Positions 44,174 through 52,795 of a stretch of 64,000 bases of DNA are shown here, piece by piece. Under the pieces are notes generated by a model. It saw nothing but the letters and a program-made list of their open reading frames with translations, was not told the DNA's origin and ran no database searches. Source of the stretch: Rhizobium sp. SL42 (lineage in GTDB: Bacteria; Pseudomonadota; Alphaproteobacteria; Rhizobiales; Rhizobiaceae); contig NZ_CP063397.1 in the NCBI RefSeq assembly GCF_021729845.1, positions 1,130,001 through 1,194,000 of the forward strand, in the 5' to 3' direction. Numbering within the stretch: position 1 is the first letter of the stretch; each line of letters starts with the position of its first letter. The translations under genes were made by a program, and so were the position numbers.

Positions 44174-44233
44174 ATGCCAATAGACGAAGCGCCGATGGAC
44201 AAGACCCCCATATACAAGGCCCCCATGGAAAAG
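44174..44233. repeat. Degenerate 15-bp tandem repeat (4 units)
   Basis: Units ATGCCAATAGACGAA, GCGCCGATGGACAAG, ACCCCCATATACAAG and GCCCCCATGGAAAAG. Lies between the response regulator start and the next gene's stop. On the plus strand it would read as (A/T)P(M/I)xK pentapeptides. Confidence 0.6.
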
Positions 44234-44257
44234 GCGGGTGAGATGACCCGCTGCGGC

Positions 44258-44683
44258 TCAGGTCTTGCTCGGCGGTGTCTGCTCTTCTTCCTCCCTGAAT
44301 TCCTGCACCAGTCCGAAGAAGGCCCGCATGAAGCGTTCCATGATCCCGATCGAGCGGTCGATCTCGGCATCGCTCGGCAACTCGCCCCTGGCCGCCGCAG
44401 GCATGCCCGCCGCCAACTGTTTTTCCATGAGGTCGACGCGTTTCTCCAGCCGCGCCAGATCCTCGTCATAGGCCGCCCGTTCATCCGCCGCCATGCGGCA
44501 GGTGAGGCTTCCATCCGCTTCCTTGCACAGCGTCACGGCACCGGTCTGTCGATCCAGGCGGACAAAGCCGGTGTCCGATTTTTCCAGGCTGTAGCGCGCG
44601 GCATCCGTGTCCTGGGCAAATGCGGGCAGGCTCGAGAGAACCAGCATCGCCGCAACCATGCCCCTGAAAACTGTCTTGCCCAT
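44258..44683 (-). CDS. Exported small protein of unknown function
   Basis: A 141-residue protein with a signal peptide (KTVFRGMVAAMLVLSSLPAFAQ), a segment with two Cys (VTLCKEADGSLTCRMAADER), a short coiled-coil (EDLARLEKRVDLMEKQLAAG) and a charged C-terminus. The start follows GAGGAGA. Similar small periplasmic proteins are common in rhizobia; no function known. Confidence 0.8.
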   Translation of the reverse strand: MGKTVFRGMVAAMLVLSSLPAFAQDTDAARYSLEKSDTGFVRLDRQTGAVTLCKEADGSLTCRMAADERAAYDEDLARLEKRVDLMEKQLAAGMPAAARGELPSDAEIDRSIGIMERFMRAFFGLVQEFREEEEQTPPSKT

Positions 44684-44808
44684 GTCTTCGTTCTCCTCTG
44701 GTCTTTCAATCGTCTGCAGGCGTGGACAATGGCGCCACTTTGCGGCAAACCGCTGGCAAAGATCGCTCAGGAACACCGGAGCGCGCCCCAAGCCCCCAAG
44801 GAGCGACC

Positions 44809-45180
44809 ATGGACCAGATCATATACAAGATCGTCCCGCAGGAATTATGGCAAAAGGCGCGCGCCGACGGCCTGTTCGAGGGAGCGGCGATCGATCTCGC
44901 AGATGGCTATATCCACTTTTCCACCGGTGCCCAGGCGGTCGAAACCGCAAGGCTCCATTTCGCCGGCCAGTCGGGCCTCCTGCTGGTCGCGGTTGAAACG
45001 GCAGCGCTGGGAGAGGCCCTGAAATGGGAGCCGTCGCGCAACGGTGCGCTCTTCCCCCATCTTTACGCCGCTTTGCCGTTCGATGCTGTCGCCTGGGAAA
45101 AGCCGTTGCCGCTTGGTCCGGATGGCGCACATCTTTTCCCCGATGCCTTCAAGATCGCCTCTTCCAGGGATACCCAGTAA
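44809..45180 (+). CDS. DUF952 family protein
   Basis: A 123-residue protein opening MDQIIYKIVPQELWQKARAD with DGYIHFSTGAQAVETARLHF, typical of DUF952. Biochemical role unknown. The ATG follows AAGGAG. The stop overlaps the pyrD start (TAATG), coupling the two genes; the DUF952-pyrD pair is widespread in Rhizobiales. Confidence 0.9.
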   Translation: MDQIIYKIVPQELWQKARADGLFEGAAIDLADGYIHFSTGAQAVETARLHFAGQSGLLLVAVETAALGEALKWEPSRNGALFPHLYAALPFDAVAWEKPLPLGPDGAHLFPDAFKIASSRDTQ

Positions 45181-46268
45181 TGCTCGATTTCGCCTCTCTC
45201 GCCCGCCGTGGCCTTTTCCTCTTCGACGCCGAAACCGCCCATGGCATGTCGGTCGCCGCGCTGAAATCCGGCCTCCTGCCGTCCTGCCGTATCCAACCCG
45301 ATCCACGCCTAGCCCAGACGGTCGCCGGTCTCTCCTTCGCCAATCCGCTCGGCATGGCTGCCGGCTACGACAAGAATGCCGAAGTGCCGGATGCGCTATT
45401 GTCACTCGGCTTCGGTTTCGCCGAAATCGGTACGCTGACCCCGAAGCCGCAAGCGGGCAATCCCAAGCCGCGCATCTTCCGGCTGGTGGACGACATGGCG
45501 GTGATCAACCGGCTCGGCTTCAACAATGAAGGCCATGATGCCGCTTATGCGCGTCTGTCTGCCCGTTCCGGCAAATCCGGTCTTGTCGGCGTCAATATCG
45601 GCGCCAACAAGGATGCCGAGGACCGCATCGCCGACTATGTTGCCGGCATCCGCCGCTTCTATCCGGTCGCCAGCTATTTCACCGCCAATATTTCCTCGCC
45701 CAATACGCCGGGCCTGCGCGACCTGCAGGCGCGCGAAAGCCTGGTCGCCCTGTTGTCGGCCGTGCTCGCGGCGCGCCAGGAGGAGGCGTTGCGCGCCGGC
45801 CGCCGCATCCCGGTTTTCCTCAAGATCGCGCCCGATCTGACGGAAGAGGGCATGGACGACATCGCCGAAGTGGCGCTCGCCCACGATCTCGATGGCCTGA
45901 TTGTCTCCAACACCACGCTCGCCCGCGACGGCCTCTCCGATCCGGTCGTCGCCCAGGAAGCGGGCGGCCTGTCCGGCAAGCCTCTGTTCGACAAGTCCAC
46001 AGCGGTGCTTGCCCGCATGCGCAAGCGTGTCGGCAGGGATCTGGCGATCATCGGCGTAGGCGGTGTGTCGTCGGCGGAAACGGCGCTGGAAAAGATCCGC
46101 GCCGGTGCCGATCTCGTTCAGCTCTATTCCTGCATGGTCTATGAAGGCCCCGGCCTGCCGGCCCGGATCGTCCGGGGTCTGTCGACCCTCATCGACCGCG
46201 AAGAGGTTGGCAATATCCGCGAGCTACGCGACAGCCGCCTCGATCATTGGCTCTCGGTGAAGGTCTGA
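45180..46268 (+). CDS. pyrD: Dihydroorotate dehydrogenase (quinone)
   Basis: Class 2 membrane-associated DHODH, 362 residues, oxidising dihydroorotate in pyrimidine synthesis. N-terminal membrane-association helix (FASLARRGLFLFDAETAHG), FMN motifs NPLGMAAGYDKNAE, GFAEIGTLTPKPQAGNPKPR, catalytic Ser region SPNTPGLRDLQ, and IGVGGVSSAETALEKIRAGA. The 3' end overlaps the convergent MATE gene by 25 bp. Confidence 0.96.
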   Translation: MLDFASLARRGLFLFDAETAHGMSVAALKSGLLPSCRIQPDPRLAQTVAGLSFANPLGMAAGYDKNAEVPDALLSLGFGFAEIGTLTPKPQAGNPKPRIFRLVDDMAVINRLGFNNEGHDAAYARLSARSGKSGLVGVNIGANKDAEDRIADYVAGIRRFYPVASYFTANISSPNTPGLRDLQARESLVALLSAVLAARQEEALRAGRRIPVFLKIAPDLTEEGMDDIAEVALAHDLDGLIVSNTTLARDGLSDPVVAQEAGGLSGKPLFDKSTAVLARMRKRVGRDLAIIGVGGVSSAETALEKIRAGADLVQLYSCMVYEGPGLPARIVRGLSTLIDREEVGNIRELRDSRLDHWLSVKV

Positions 46269-47593
46269 TCGGTCTTCATCTTCAGCCGTGATAGCAGCAG
46301 CAGGCCACGCAGCGCCAGAAACACATTGAGCGCGACCCAGAGCCCGTGATTGCCGGCCATCGGTACCAGGATCGCCACCGTCAGCAGGTAGCCTGCAAGC
46401 GCCACGATCATCATGTTGCGCATCTCGTTCGACCATGTCGCGCCGATGAACACGCCGTCCATCTGGAAGGCGAGCGCTCCGGTCAGCGCCGTCAGCGCAG
46501 CGTAGGGCAGGTAGGTCGACGCCATGGCCCGCACGTCTTCCGCCGTGGTGATGAAGCCGACGATCGCTGCGCCGAAGATCAGGAAGAAGACGAGGCTGGC
46601 AAGCGCCAGCCCCAGCGACCAGATCCCTGTCAGCTTGACTGCCTTTTCGAAGCCGGCGCGCGATCTGGCACCGACTGTCTGGCCGGTGATCTGCTCGGCC
46701 GCCGTCGCAATGCCGTCGAGATAGAAGCTGGCGATCATGAAGAAATTCATCAGTACCGCGTTTGCCGCCAGCGTCACCGGCCCGAAACTCACGCCGACCC
46801 GGGTCATCACGGTAAAGGCGGTGATCAGCGAGAAGGTCCGGATCAGGATGTCGCGGTTCAGCTGGAAGAGATGCGAAAGTCTGGCTCTGTCGGTCAGCAT
46901 CGCCAGCCGGGGCATGGCTGCGCCGCCATAACGCCAGAAGACAAAACAGAGGCCGGCAACGGCTGCAGCCGCCTCGCCGATCACCGTGCCCCAGGCAACC
47001 CCGGCAATGCCCCATCCGAAGGTGATGCCCAAAGTGATCGACATGACGATGTTGACGCCGTGCAGCAGGATCTGCAGCGCCAGCCCCACCGAGCCCATGC
47101 CGCGCCCCAGCACGAAGCCGAGCAGGGTGAAGTTCGACAGTGTCAGCGGCCCGGCCAGGATGCGGATGGCGATATAGGTGGAGGCTGCCAGCGCCATCTC
47201 GCCCTCCGCTCCCATCAGCGCCAGTCCGCCTGCCGCGATCAGCGGCGACAATGCCAAGATCAGCAACCCGAAGCCGACCGATAGTGCCATCGATCGCCAG
47301 AAGACGGCAAAAACCTCGGTGTCGTCCCGGCGGCCCTCTGCCTGTGCAACGAGCGCTGTGGTCGAGGTGCGCAGAAAATTGAGACTGGCAAACAGCAGAT
47401 CGAATAGGGCGGCTGCAATGGCAAGGCCGGCCAGGCTTGCTGCCGTTCCAGTGCGGCCGATCACGGCGGTGTCGGTCAGGCCGAGCAGCGGCGTCGTCAG
47501 GAAGCCCAGCGTCATCGGCACGGCAATCGCCAGCACGGAGCGATGCGTGACTTCTATGATGCGCAAGGGTTCTGCGACCCGATCTCGATCCAT
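46244..47593 (-). CDS. MATE family efflux transporter
   Basis: A 449-residue DinF-type MATE antiporter with 12 predicted helices and two-fold repeat: SVLAIAVPMTLGFLTTPLLG and LTDTAVIGRTG at the start, and AANAVLMNFFMIASFYLDGI in the second half. Drug/Na+ or H+ exchange; substrates unknown. The ATG at 47593 is preferred to a longer upstream ORF covering the CAP-domain gene. Confidence 0.92.
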   Translation of the reverse strand: MDRDRVAEPLRIIEVTHRSVLAIAVPMTLGFLTTPLLGLTDTAVIGRTGTAASLAGLAIAAALFDLLFASLNFLRTSTTALVAQAEGRRDDTEVFAVFWRSMALSVGFGLLILALSPLIAAGGLALMGAEGEMALAASTYIAIRILAGPLTLSNFTLLGFVLGRGMGSVGLALQILLHGVNIVMSITLGITFGWGIAGVAWGTVIGEAAAAVAGLCFVFWRYGGAAMPRLAMLTDRARLSHLFQLNRDILIRTFSLITAFTVMTRVGVSFGPVTLAANAVLMNFFMIASFYLDGIATAAEQITGQTVGARSRAGFEKAVKLTGIWSLGLALASLVFFLIFGAAIVGFITTAEDVRAMASTYLPYAALTALTGALAFQMDGVFIGATWSNEMRNMMIVALAGYLLTVAILVPMAGNHGLWVALNVFLALRGLLLLSRLKMKTDQTFTESQ

Positions 47594-47640
47594 GCCCTGG
47601 TCCCTACCCCGAAGCCCTCTGGCGGCAAGGCGGGAATCGC

Positions 47641-48144
47641 TCAGGCCGACAGCACCATTGCCCAATACGGCCGGTTTGCGGAAGAGGCATCGAAGGCAAC
47701 CGCAACACCAAGGCCGCGATAGGAGCCGAGCATGTTTTCCAGGTGCTTCTTCGAATCGATCCACGCCTGTACCGCGCGCCCGACCGTATCCTGGCCGGTC
47801 GCGATGTTCTCCGCTGCCGGAAGCGGCACATTGCTGCCCTTCATCCGTTCAAGGAAGCTGTCGTTGAAACCGATCAGATGGGTCATCTTTCCGGCACGCG
47901 CCATGCGCTTGGCCTGGATGATGGCTGCCGTTTCCGCTTCCTTGGCCCGCACCAGCGGCGCGCGCCCTTTTGCGTCACGCAGATCGTTGACCAGTTTCAG
48001 CGCGCCCTCGGTCTCGGCCCGCGCCTGGGCCTCGTCCGGGGTCAGCACGTCGGTGGTGCGGCAGCCGGCGATCGAAAGCGCCAGGCCGCTGCCGGCCAAG
48101 AGGAGAAGCCGGCGGCGCGGCAGATGCAGGTTGAGTTCCTTCAT
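47641..48144 (-). CDS. CAP-domain (SCP-like) lipoprotein
   Basis: A 167-residue exported protein with Arg-rich signal and lipobox-like LALSIAGC, followed by a CAP fold: LKLVNDLRDAKGRAPLVRAK, MTHLIGFNDSFLERMKG, AAENIATGQDTVGRAVQAWIDSKKHLENML and the GLGVAVAFD strand. Extracytoplasmic; role unknown. Its start overlaps the upstream DUF6460 gene's stop. Confidence 0.87.
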   Translation of the reverse strand: MKELNLHLPRRRLLLLAGSGLALSIAGCRTTDVLTPDEAQARAETEGALKLVNDLRDAKGRAPLVRAKEAETAAIIQAKRMARAGKMTHLIGFNDSFLERMKGSNVPLPAAENIATGQDTVGRAVQAWIDSKKHLENMLGSYRGLGVAVAFDASSANRPYWAMVLSA

Positions 48145-48145
48145 G

Positions 48146-48412
48146 TCATTTCCGTGAGGCAAACAGACGCAGGATGATGAACACCGGAATGACGATGGTC
48201 GCACCGATCAGCAGATAGTCGCCCACCCGGCCCAGGGCTGCAAATCCCGTATGCCAGAGGTCGAGGATGAAATACTTCACGCCATGGATCAGATCGAGCG
48301 GATCGAGCCCGAACACGGCCATGACGAAGCCGACGATCAGCGACACCACGATCAGCTTGACGATCGTGCGGCCTGGCGTATCGCCGAGAAATCTGTTGAC
48401 GCTATCCGACAT
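48146..48412 (-). CDS. DUF6460-like small membrane protein
   Basis: An 88-residue protein with two hydrophobic helices (IVKLIVVSLIVGFVMAVFGL and DYLLIGATIVIPVFIILRLF). The start follows AGGAG. It overlaps and is co-transcribed with the CAP-domain gene. Function unknown. Confidence 0.82.
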   Translation of the reverse strand: MSDSVNRFLGDTPGRTIVKLIVVSLIVGFVMAVFGLDPLDLIHGVKYFILDLWHTGFAALGRVGDYLLIGATIVIPVFIILRLFASRK

Positions 48413-48574
48413 TAGGGCGCTCCTGTTTGCTCTGATATGGGAGGGTCCACCGGCCCTCGCAAGCATGCCTTGAGGCGAAGACGTGCTTCGCGGTCCAATT
48501 AGCACTTGAGTTTTTTCCGGCCGTCGGTCAAGACCGCGCGCCGTCCTCATCCTGAAAGGCCTTGAGGGATACCC

Positions 48575-49516
48575 ATGCATCCGACCCAGTTTTCCTCCGG
48601 CGACGTGATTGCCGACCGTCGCGCCGACTATGCCCGCATGCTGGCAGAAAGTGGCGATCCTGCGGCCGCCGTCGAATTGATGGAGCAGGCACTGGAACTG
48701 GCCCCCGTCTGGCCGGCCGGATTGGTGCGTCTTGCCGATTATGCCGAAAAATCCGGCCTGCCGGACAAGGCGATCACTGCCCTGCGCGCCGCTCTGTCGC
48801 TCGACCCCGAGGATATTTTCGGCGCTGAGCTGAAGCTCGCCCTGCTTGGTGCGGAAAAGATGCCGGACACGCCGCCCAGCCGCTATGTCGAGGCTCTGTT
48901 CGACGATTATGCTGATCGCTTCGATGCGGCCCTGGTCGAACGGCTGGATTACTCGGTCCCGGGCAAGCTCGCGGCTCTGGTTGCCTCCATGCCGCGTGCG
49001 GCGCCTTTCGTCTGTGCGGTCGATCTTGGTTGCGGCACGGGCCTGTTCGGCGCCGAGATCCGCCCCCATGCAACCCGCCTTGAAGGTTTCGACCTGTCGG
49101 CCAACATGCTGGCGCGGGCAGAGGAGAAACATCTCTACGATCTGCTGGCGAGAGCCGATCTCTCGCTCGAAGCGCAAGCCTCCGGGCTTGTCGGCGATGG
49201 ATTGCCCGGCCAACGTGCCGACCTTGTCTCGGCAGCCGATGTGCTGATGTATCTGGGCGATCTCGCCAACGCCTTCTCGCTCGCGGCAAGCCTGTCGCAA
49301 CCCGGTGCACTGTTCGCCTTTTCTGTCGAAGACGCAGCCGTGGACGAGGGCTTCGCGCTTCAGCCGTCGATGCGATATGCCCATTCCGAAGCCCATGTGC
49401 GCCAGCGTCTCTCACAAAACGGCTTCGATGTCGTCAAGCTGGAGCGCACCACCATTCGCATGGATGGCGGAAAACCGATCTTCGGCATTCTGTTTCTTGC
49501 GGTGAGGAAGCCCTGA
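48575..49516 (+). CDS. TPR-containing class I SAM methyltransferase
   Basis: A 313-residue protein. Residues about 15-95 form two TPR-like repeats (YARMLAESGDPAAAVELMEQ, LPDKAITALRAALSLDPEDI); the methyltransferase domain has motif I AVDLGCGTGLFGAEI, FDLSANMLARA and DVLMYLGDL. Substrate unknown; similar proteins occur in many alphaproteobacteria. Confidence 0.9.
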   Translation: MHPTQFSSGDVIADRRADYARMLAESGDPAAAVELMEQALELAPVWPAGLVRLADYAEKSGLPDKAITALRAALSLDPEDIFGAELKLALLGAEKMPDTPPSRYVEALFDDYADRFDAALVERLDYSVPGKLAALVASMPRAAPFVCAVDLGCGTGLFGAEIRPHATRLEGFDLSANMLARAEEKHLYDLLARADLSLEAQASGLVGDGLPGQRADLVSAADVLMYLGDLANAFSLAASLSQPGALFAFSVEDAAVDEGFALQPSMRYAHSEAHVRQRLSQNGFDVVKLERTTIRMDGGKPIFGILFLAVRKP

Positions 49517-49635
49517 ACGACCGTTTTCTTGCGATCTTTTCAATAGGTCAGTGTTCCTGACCCATAACCCTTGTGGACGGGCGTTTCTCAGGTAATCTTG
49601 GCGTTGAGGGAGGACCTTTTTCGCGGAGACGGTTG

Positions 49636-50274
49636 ATGGCGCAGATCACGAGCATGCTGGGTATCTGGAATTCCAATCCGACGCGTCACAGCGTGGCCGA
49701 AGATCTGCAGGGCCTGCTCGCCGGCAGCATGATCGCGGCGCTGGGTCTTTATCTTCTCGCCAAGGTCGGGCTGCTCACCGGCGGCATGGCCGGCCTTGCC
49801 TTCGTCCTGCACTACTGGACCGGCACGAGCTTCGGCCTGCTGTTTTTCATCCTCAATCTGCCCTTCTACATTCTGTCGCTGCGCCGCGTCGGCGTCGATT
49901 TCACCGTCAAGACCTTCCTTGCGGTCGGCTTCACCTCGTTCTTGGTCGAGATCGAAAGCCGTTTCCTGGTCATCGAGAGCATTGCGCCGGTCTGGGCCGC
50001 CGTGCTCGGCGGTCTTCTCCTCGGCTTCGGTCTTCTGGCCCTCTATCGTCACCGCGCCAGCCTTGGCGGCATCGGCATCCTCGCCATCTATATCCAGGAC
50101 CGCTTCGGCATCCGTGCTGGCCTTGTCCAGCTTGCCTTCGACCTCTGCGTCATGGCCACCGCCTTTGCCGTCGTCAGCCCGATGGTCGTCGCCTGTTCGG
50201 TTCTGGGCGCAGTCGTCCTCAACCTCTTCCTCGCCATCAACCACCGCTCGGACCGCTACATCGCCCTGCGGTGA
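49636..50274 (+). CDS. YitT family membrane protein
   Basis: A 212-residue protein with five or six helices of the YitT/DUF161 type (LAGSMIAALGLYLLAKVGLL, TGGMAGLAFVLHYWTGTSFG, FFILNLPFYILSLRRVGVDF). GGAG precedes the ATG at 49636; earlier in-frame codons are less likely. Transport or membrane-stress role unproven. Confidence 0.88.
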   Translation: MAQITSMLGIWNSNPTRHSVAEDLQGLLAGSMIAALGLYLLAKVGLLTGGMAGLAFVLHYWTGTSFGLLFFILNLPFYILSLRRVGVDFTVKTFLAVGFTSFLVEIESRFLVIESIAPVWAAVLGGLLLGFGLLALYRHRASLGGIGILAIYIQDRFGIRAGLVQLAFDLCVMATAFAVVSPMVVACSVLGAVVLNLFLAINHRSDRYIALR

Positions 50275-50422
50275 TCACGCAGCGCTGATCAAACAATCCG
50301 ATAAAACATCACGAGCAATGCATCGTTGAGCAGCGCTGCATTGCCGCAGCGGCCGGATCCCGCATCCGAGACGCCCGGACGCTCGCATCGGAAAAATAGT
50401 CAAAACCCTATATGGACGCCCT

Positions 50423-50438
50423 TGTGACACGCGTCACA
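50423..50438. promoter_or_regulatory. CRP/FNR-type palindrome
   Basis: TGTGACACGCGTCACA: exact TGTGA-N6-TCACA, the CRP consensus. Located about 95 bp before the GMC oxidoreductase start. Confidence 0.55.
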
Positions 50439-50443
50439 TAAAG

Positions 50444-50458
50444 CTACGTTTACGTAAA
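50444..50458 (+). promoter_or_regulatory. ACGTTTACGT operator upstream of GMC oxidoreductase
   Basis: CTACGTTTACGTAAA, sharing the ACGTNNACGT core with the sites before fadD (1888-1903) and the nitronate monooxygenase gene (4948-4968). Confidence 0.5.
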
Positions 50459-50530
50459 TGGAAGCCGTCGGGCATCCATTGCGGGTGGCGCCAGCACGGC
50501 CGCCTTGCCCTCTGGGAGGAGGTGGCTTTT

Positions 50531-52171
50531 ATGTTTGACTATGTCATCGTCGGCGGCGGTTCGGCGGGCTCCGTTCTGGCTGCGCGGCTGAGCGAAGATC
50601 CGGATATCAGCGTCTGTTTGCTGGAGGCCGGCGGCCTCGGTCGCGATCTGCTGATGCGTGTACCGTCCGGTGCGGCCGCGATCGTGCCCGGCTATCTGAA
50701 AGGTGGCAACTGGGCCTTTTCCACCACGCCGCAAAGAGAGCTGAATGGACGGGTCGGTTATCAGCCGCGCGGGCGCGGGCTGGGCGGATCGAGCCTTATC
50801 AATGCCATGCTCTACACCCGCGGCCATCGCGGCGACTACGACGAATGGGCAGCGCTTGGTGCAAAAGGCTGGTCCTTTGCCGACGTCCTGCCATGGTTCC
50901 TGAAAGCCGAGGACAATGTCCGGGGTGCCGATTCCTGGCATGGCCGCGGTGGTCCCTTGCAGGTCAGCGACGCCAACTGGGCCCGTCCGATCAATCAGGC
51001 CTTCATCAAGGCCGGCGAACAATGCGGCTTTCGGCCCAATGATGATTTCAACGGTCCGCTGCAGGAGGGGCTCGGGCTCTATCAGGCAACGCAATTCTGG
51101 CATGGCCCGAAGAAAGGTGAACGTTGCTCGTCTGCCGCCGCCTATCTGCACGACCGTCTGGATCGTCCCAACCTGACAATCATCAACGGTGTCCGGGCAA
51201 GCCGGATCGTCATCGAGCAGGGCAGGGCCGTGGGCATCGCCTATCGCCGCGGGCGCAGCGAGGTCGTGGTCGGCGCGCGGCGCGAAGTGTTGCTGTCTGC
51301 CGGGGCCCTGCAGTCGCCGCAGCTTCTCATGCTGTCGGGCATCGGTCCCGCCGAGCACCTGCGGCATCATGGTATCGCGGTCGTGGTCGACCAGCCCGAG
51401 GTCGGTGCCAATCTGCAGGATCATCTGGATTACACCCAGATCTTCAGGTCGGCCGACAAGGACATGATCGGCCTCGGCTTGGCCGGCGCGCGTGATATCG
51501 TCTCGGCAGCATGCGAATGGAACCGCGACGGCACGGGCCATCTGCGCTCCACCTTTGCCGAATCCGGTGGGTTCCTGAAGACGGACCCGACACTGCATCG
51601 TCCCGATGTCCAGCTGCATTTTGTCGTCGCCATGGTCGATGATCACGCCCGCAAGATGCATTGGGGACATGGCTATTCCTGTCATGTCTGCGTACTCAGG
51701 CCGCATTCGCGCGGCACCGTCCGGCTGGCAAGCGGCGATCCTTTGGCCGCACCGGAGATTGATCCGGCCTTCCTTTCCGACGCCAGAGACATACAGACGC
51801 TGAAAGCCGGTGCGCGGCTCATGCGGCAGATCATGGAATCTCCGGCTCTTGCCCGCTACCGCGGCCGGGAACTGTATCCGGCGGGTCGTTCCGACGACGA
51901 ACTCGAGGCGGCCATCCGCGCCCGCGCCGATACCATCTACCACCCCGTCGGCACCTGTCGCATGGGATCGGATGCGACAGCAGTGGTCGATCCCTCGCTC
52001 CGGGTGAACGGGGTGCAAGGGCTCCGCGTCATCGACGCCTCGGTCATGCCACGTCTCATTGGCGGCAATACCAATGCCCCGGTGATCATGATCGCCGAGA
52101 AGATTGCCGCGAGCATGCGCGCCGAGCGCAAAAGAGAGATCGAGCCCGCTTCGGGATTGCATTTCGCCTGA
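50531..52171 (+). CDS. GMC family oxidoreductase (choline/alcohol dehydrogenase type)
   Basis: FAD flavoprotein of 546 residues: FAD-binding FDYVIVGGGSAGSVLAARLSE, GMC signature 1 in RGRGLGGSSLINAMLYTRGH, GAGALQSPQLLMLSGIGP-like signature 2 (LLSAGALQSPQLLMLSGIGP), catalytic His in YHPVGTCRMG and C-terminal GGNTNAPVIMIAEKIA. Related to BetA and AlkJ; an aliphatic alcohol is the likely substrate, fitting the operator shared with fadD. The ATG at 50531 is eight bases from a strong GGGAGGAGG site. Confidence 0.93.
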   Translation: MFDYVIVGGGSAGSVLAARLSEDPDISVCLLEAGGLGRDLLMRVPSGAAAIVPGYLKGGNWAFSTTPQRELNGRVGYQPRGRGLGGSSLINAMLYTRGHRGDYDEWAALGAKGWSFADVLPWFLKAEDNVRGADSWHGRGGPLQVSDANWARPINQAFIKAGEQCGFRPNDDFNGPLQEGLGLYQATQFWHGPKKGERCSSAAAYLHDRLDRPNLTIINGVRASRIVIEQGRAVGIAYRRGRSEVVVGARREVLLSAGALQSPQLLMLSGIGPAEHLRHHGIAVVVDQPEVGANLQDHLDYTQIFRSADKDMIGLGLAGARDIVSAACEWNRDGTGHLRSTFAESGGFLKTDPTLHRPDVQLHFVVAMVDDHARKMHWGHGYSCHVCVLRPHSRGTVRLASGDPLAAPEIDPAFLSDARDIQTLKAGARLMRQIMESPALARYRGRELYPAGRSDDELEAAIRARADTIYHPVGTCRMGSDATAVVDPSLRVNGVQGLRVIDASVMPRLIGGNTNAPVIMIAEKIAASMRAERKREIEPASGLHFA

Positions 52172-52221
52172 GCCTGCCTATCGTCCGGCGCACAATTCGG
52201 GCGAGGCATCGGGGAGGACAA

Positions 52222-52752
52222 ATGACGGACAAATCCGGATCGGCGCAACAGGCCGTTATAGTCATGGGCGTCAGCGGCTGCGGCAAATCCTCTGTCGGCG
52301 CGCTGCTGGCAAAACGCCTCGGCCTGCGCTTCGTTGAAGGCGATGCGCTGCATCCCCCTGCCAATGTCGAAAGGATGGCCAAGGGCACGCCGTTGACCGA
52401 CGACGACCGTTGGCCGTGGCTAACCCGGATCGGCCACGACGTCGCGGCAGCGCAAGGCGCGGGTGAGGGGATCGTCGTTTCCTGCTCCGCCCTCAAGCGG
52501 AGCTACCGTGATCTCCTGCGCCGGGAGGCTGGAGGCGCTCTGCACTTCGTCTATCTCGAAGGCAGCCACGCACTCCTGCTGTCGCGGATGGGCGGCCGAA
52601 CCGGTCATTTCATGCCTGTCGCCCTGCTCGACAGCCAGTTGGCGACGCTGGAGGTGCCAACCGGCGAGCCCGGTGTGGTCACCGTCAGCATCGACCAGAG
52701 CGTCGAGGACATTGTCGGGGACGCCATGCGCGGACTTGCGCCCTCAAGCTGA
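52222..52752 (+). CDS. gntK: Gluconokinase
   Basis: Phosphorylates gluconate to 6-phosphogluconate. The 176-residue protein shows P-loop VMGVSGCGKSSVGALLAKRL, FVEGDALHPPANVERMAKGT, PLTDDDRWPWL and CSALKRSYRDLLR, all typical of GntK. Single gene after the GMC oxidoreductase; no gluconate transporter adjoins. Confidence 0.95.
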   Translation: MTDKSGSAQQAVIVMGVSGCGKSSVGALLAKRLGLRFVEGDALHPPANVERMAKGTPLTDDDRWPWLTRIGHDVAAAQGAGEGIVVSCSALKRSYRDLLRREAGGALHFVYLEGSHALLLSRMGGRTGHFMPVALLDSQLATLEVPTGEPGVVTVSIDQSVEDIVGDAMRGLAPSS

Positions 52753-52753
52753 C

Positions 52754-52779
52754 CGCCCTCTCTCTGGCGAAAGAGGGCG
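52754..52779. terminator. Hairpin between convergent gntK and NmrA genes
   Basis: CGCCCTCT/AGAGGGCG 8-bp stem with a 10-nt loop; likely bidirectional terminator. Confidence 0.6.
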
Positions 52780-52795
52780 AAGCCGGTTTTGCATT

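Noticed and set aside
50450..52162. 570-codon frame antisense to the GMC oxidoreductase
   Set aside because: Shadow of a clear flavoprotein gene.
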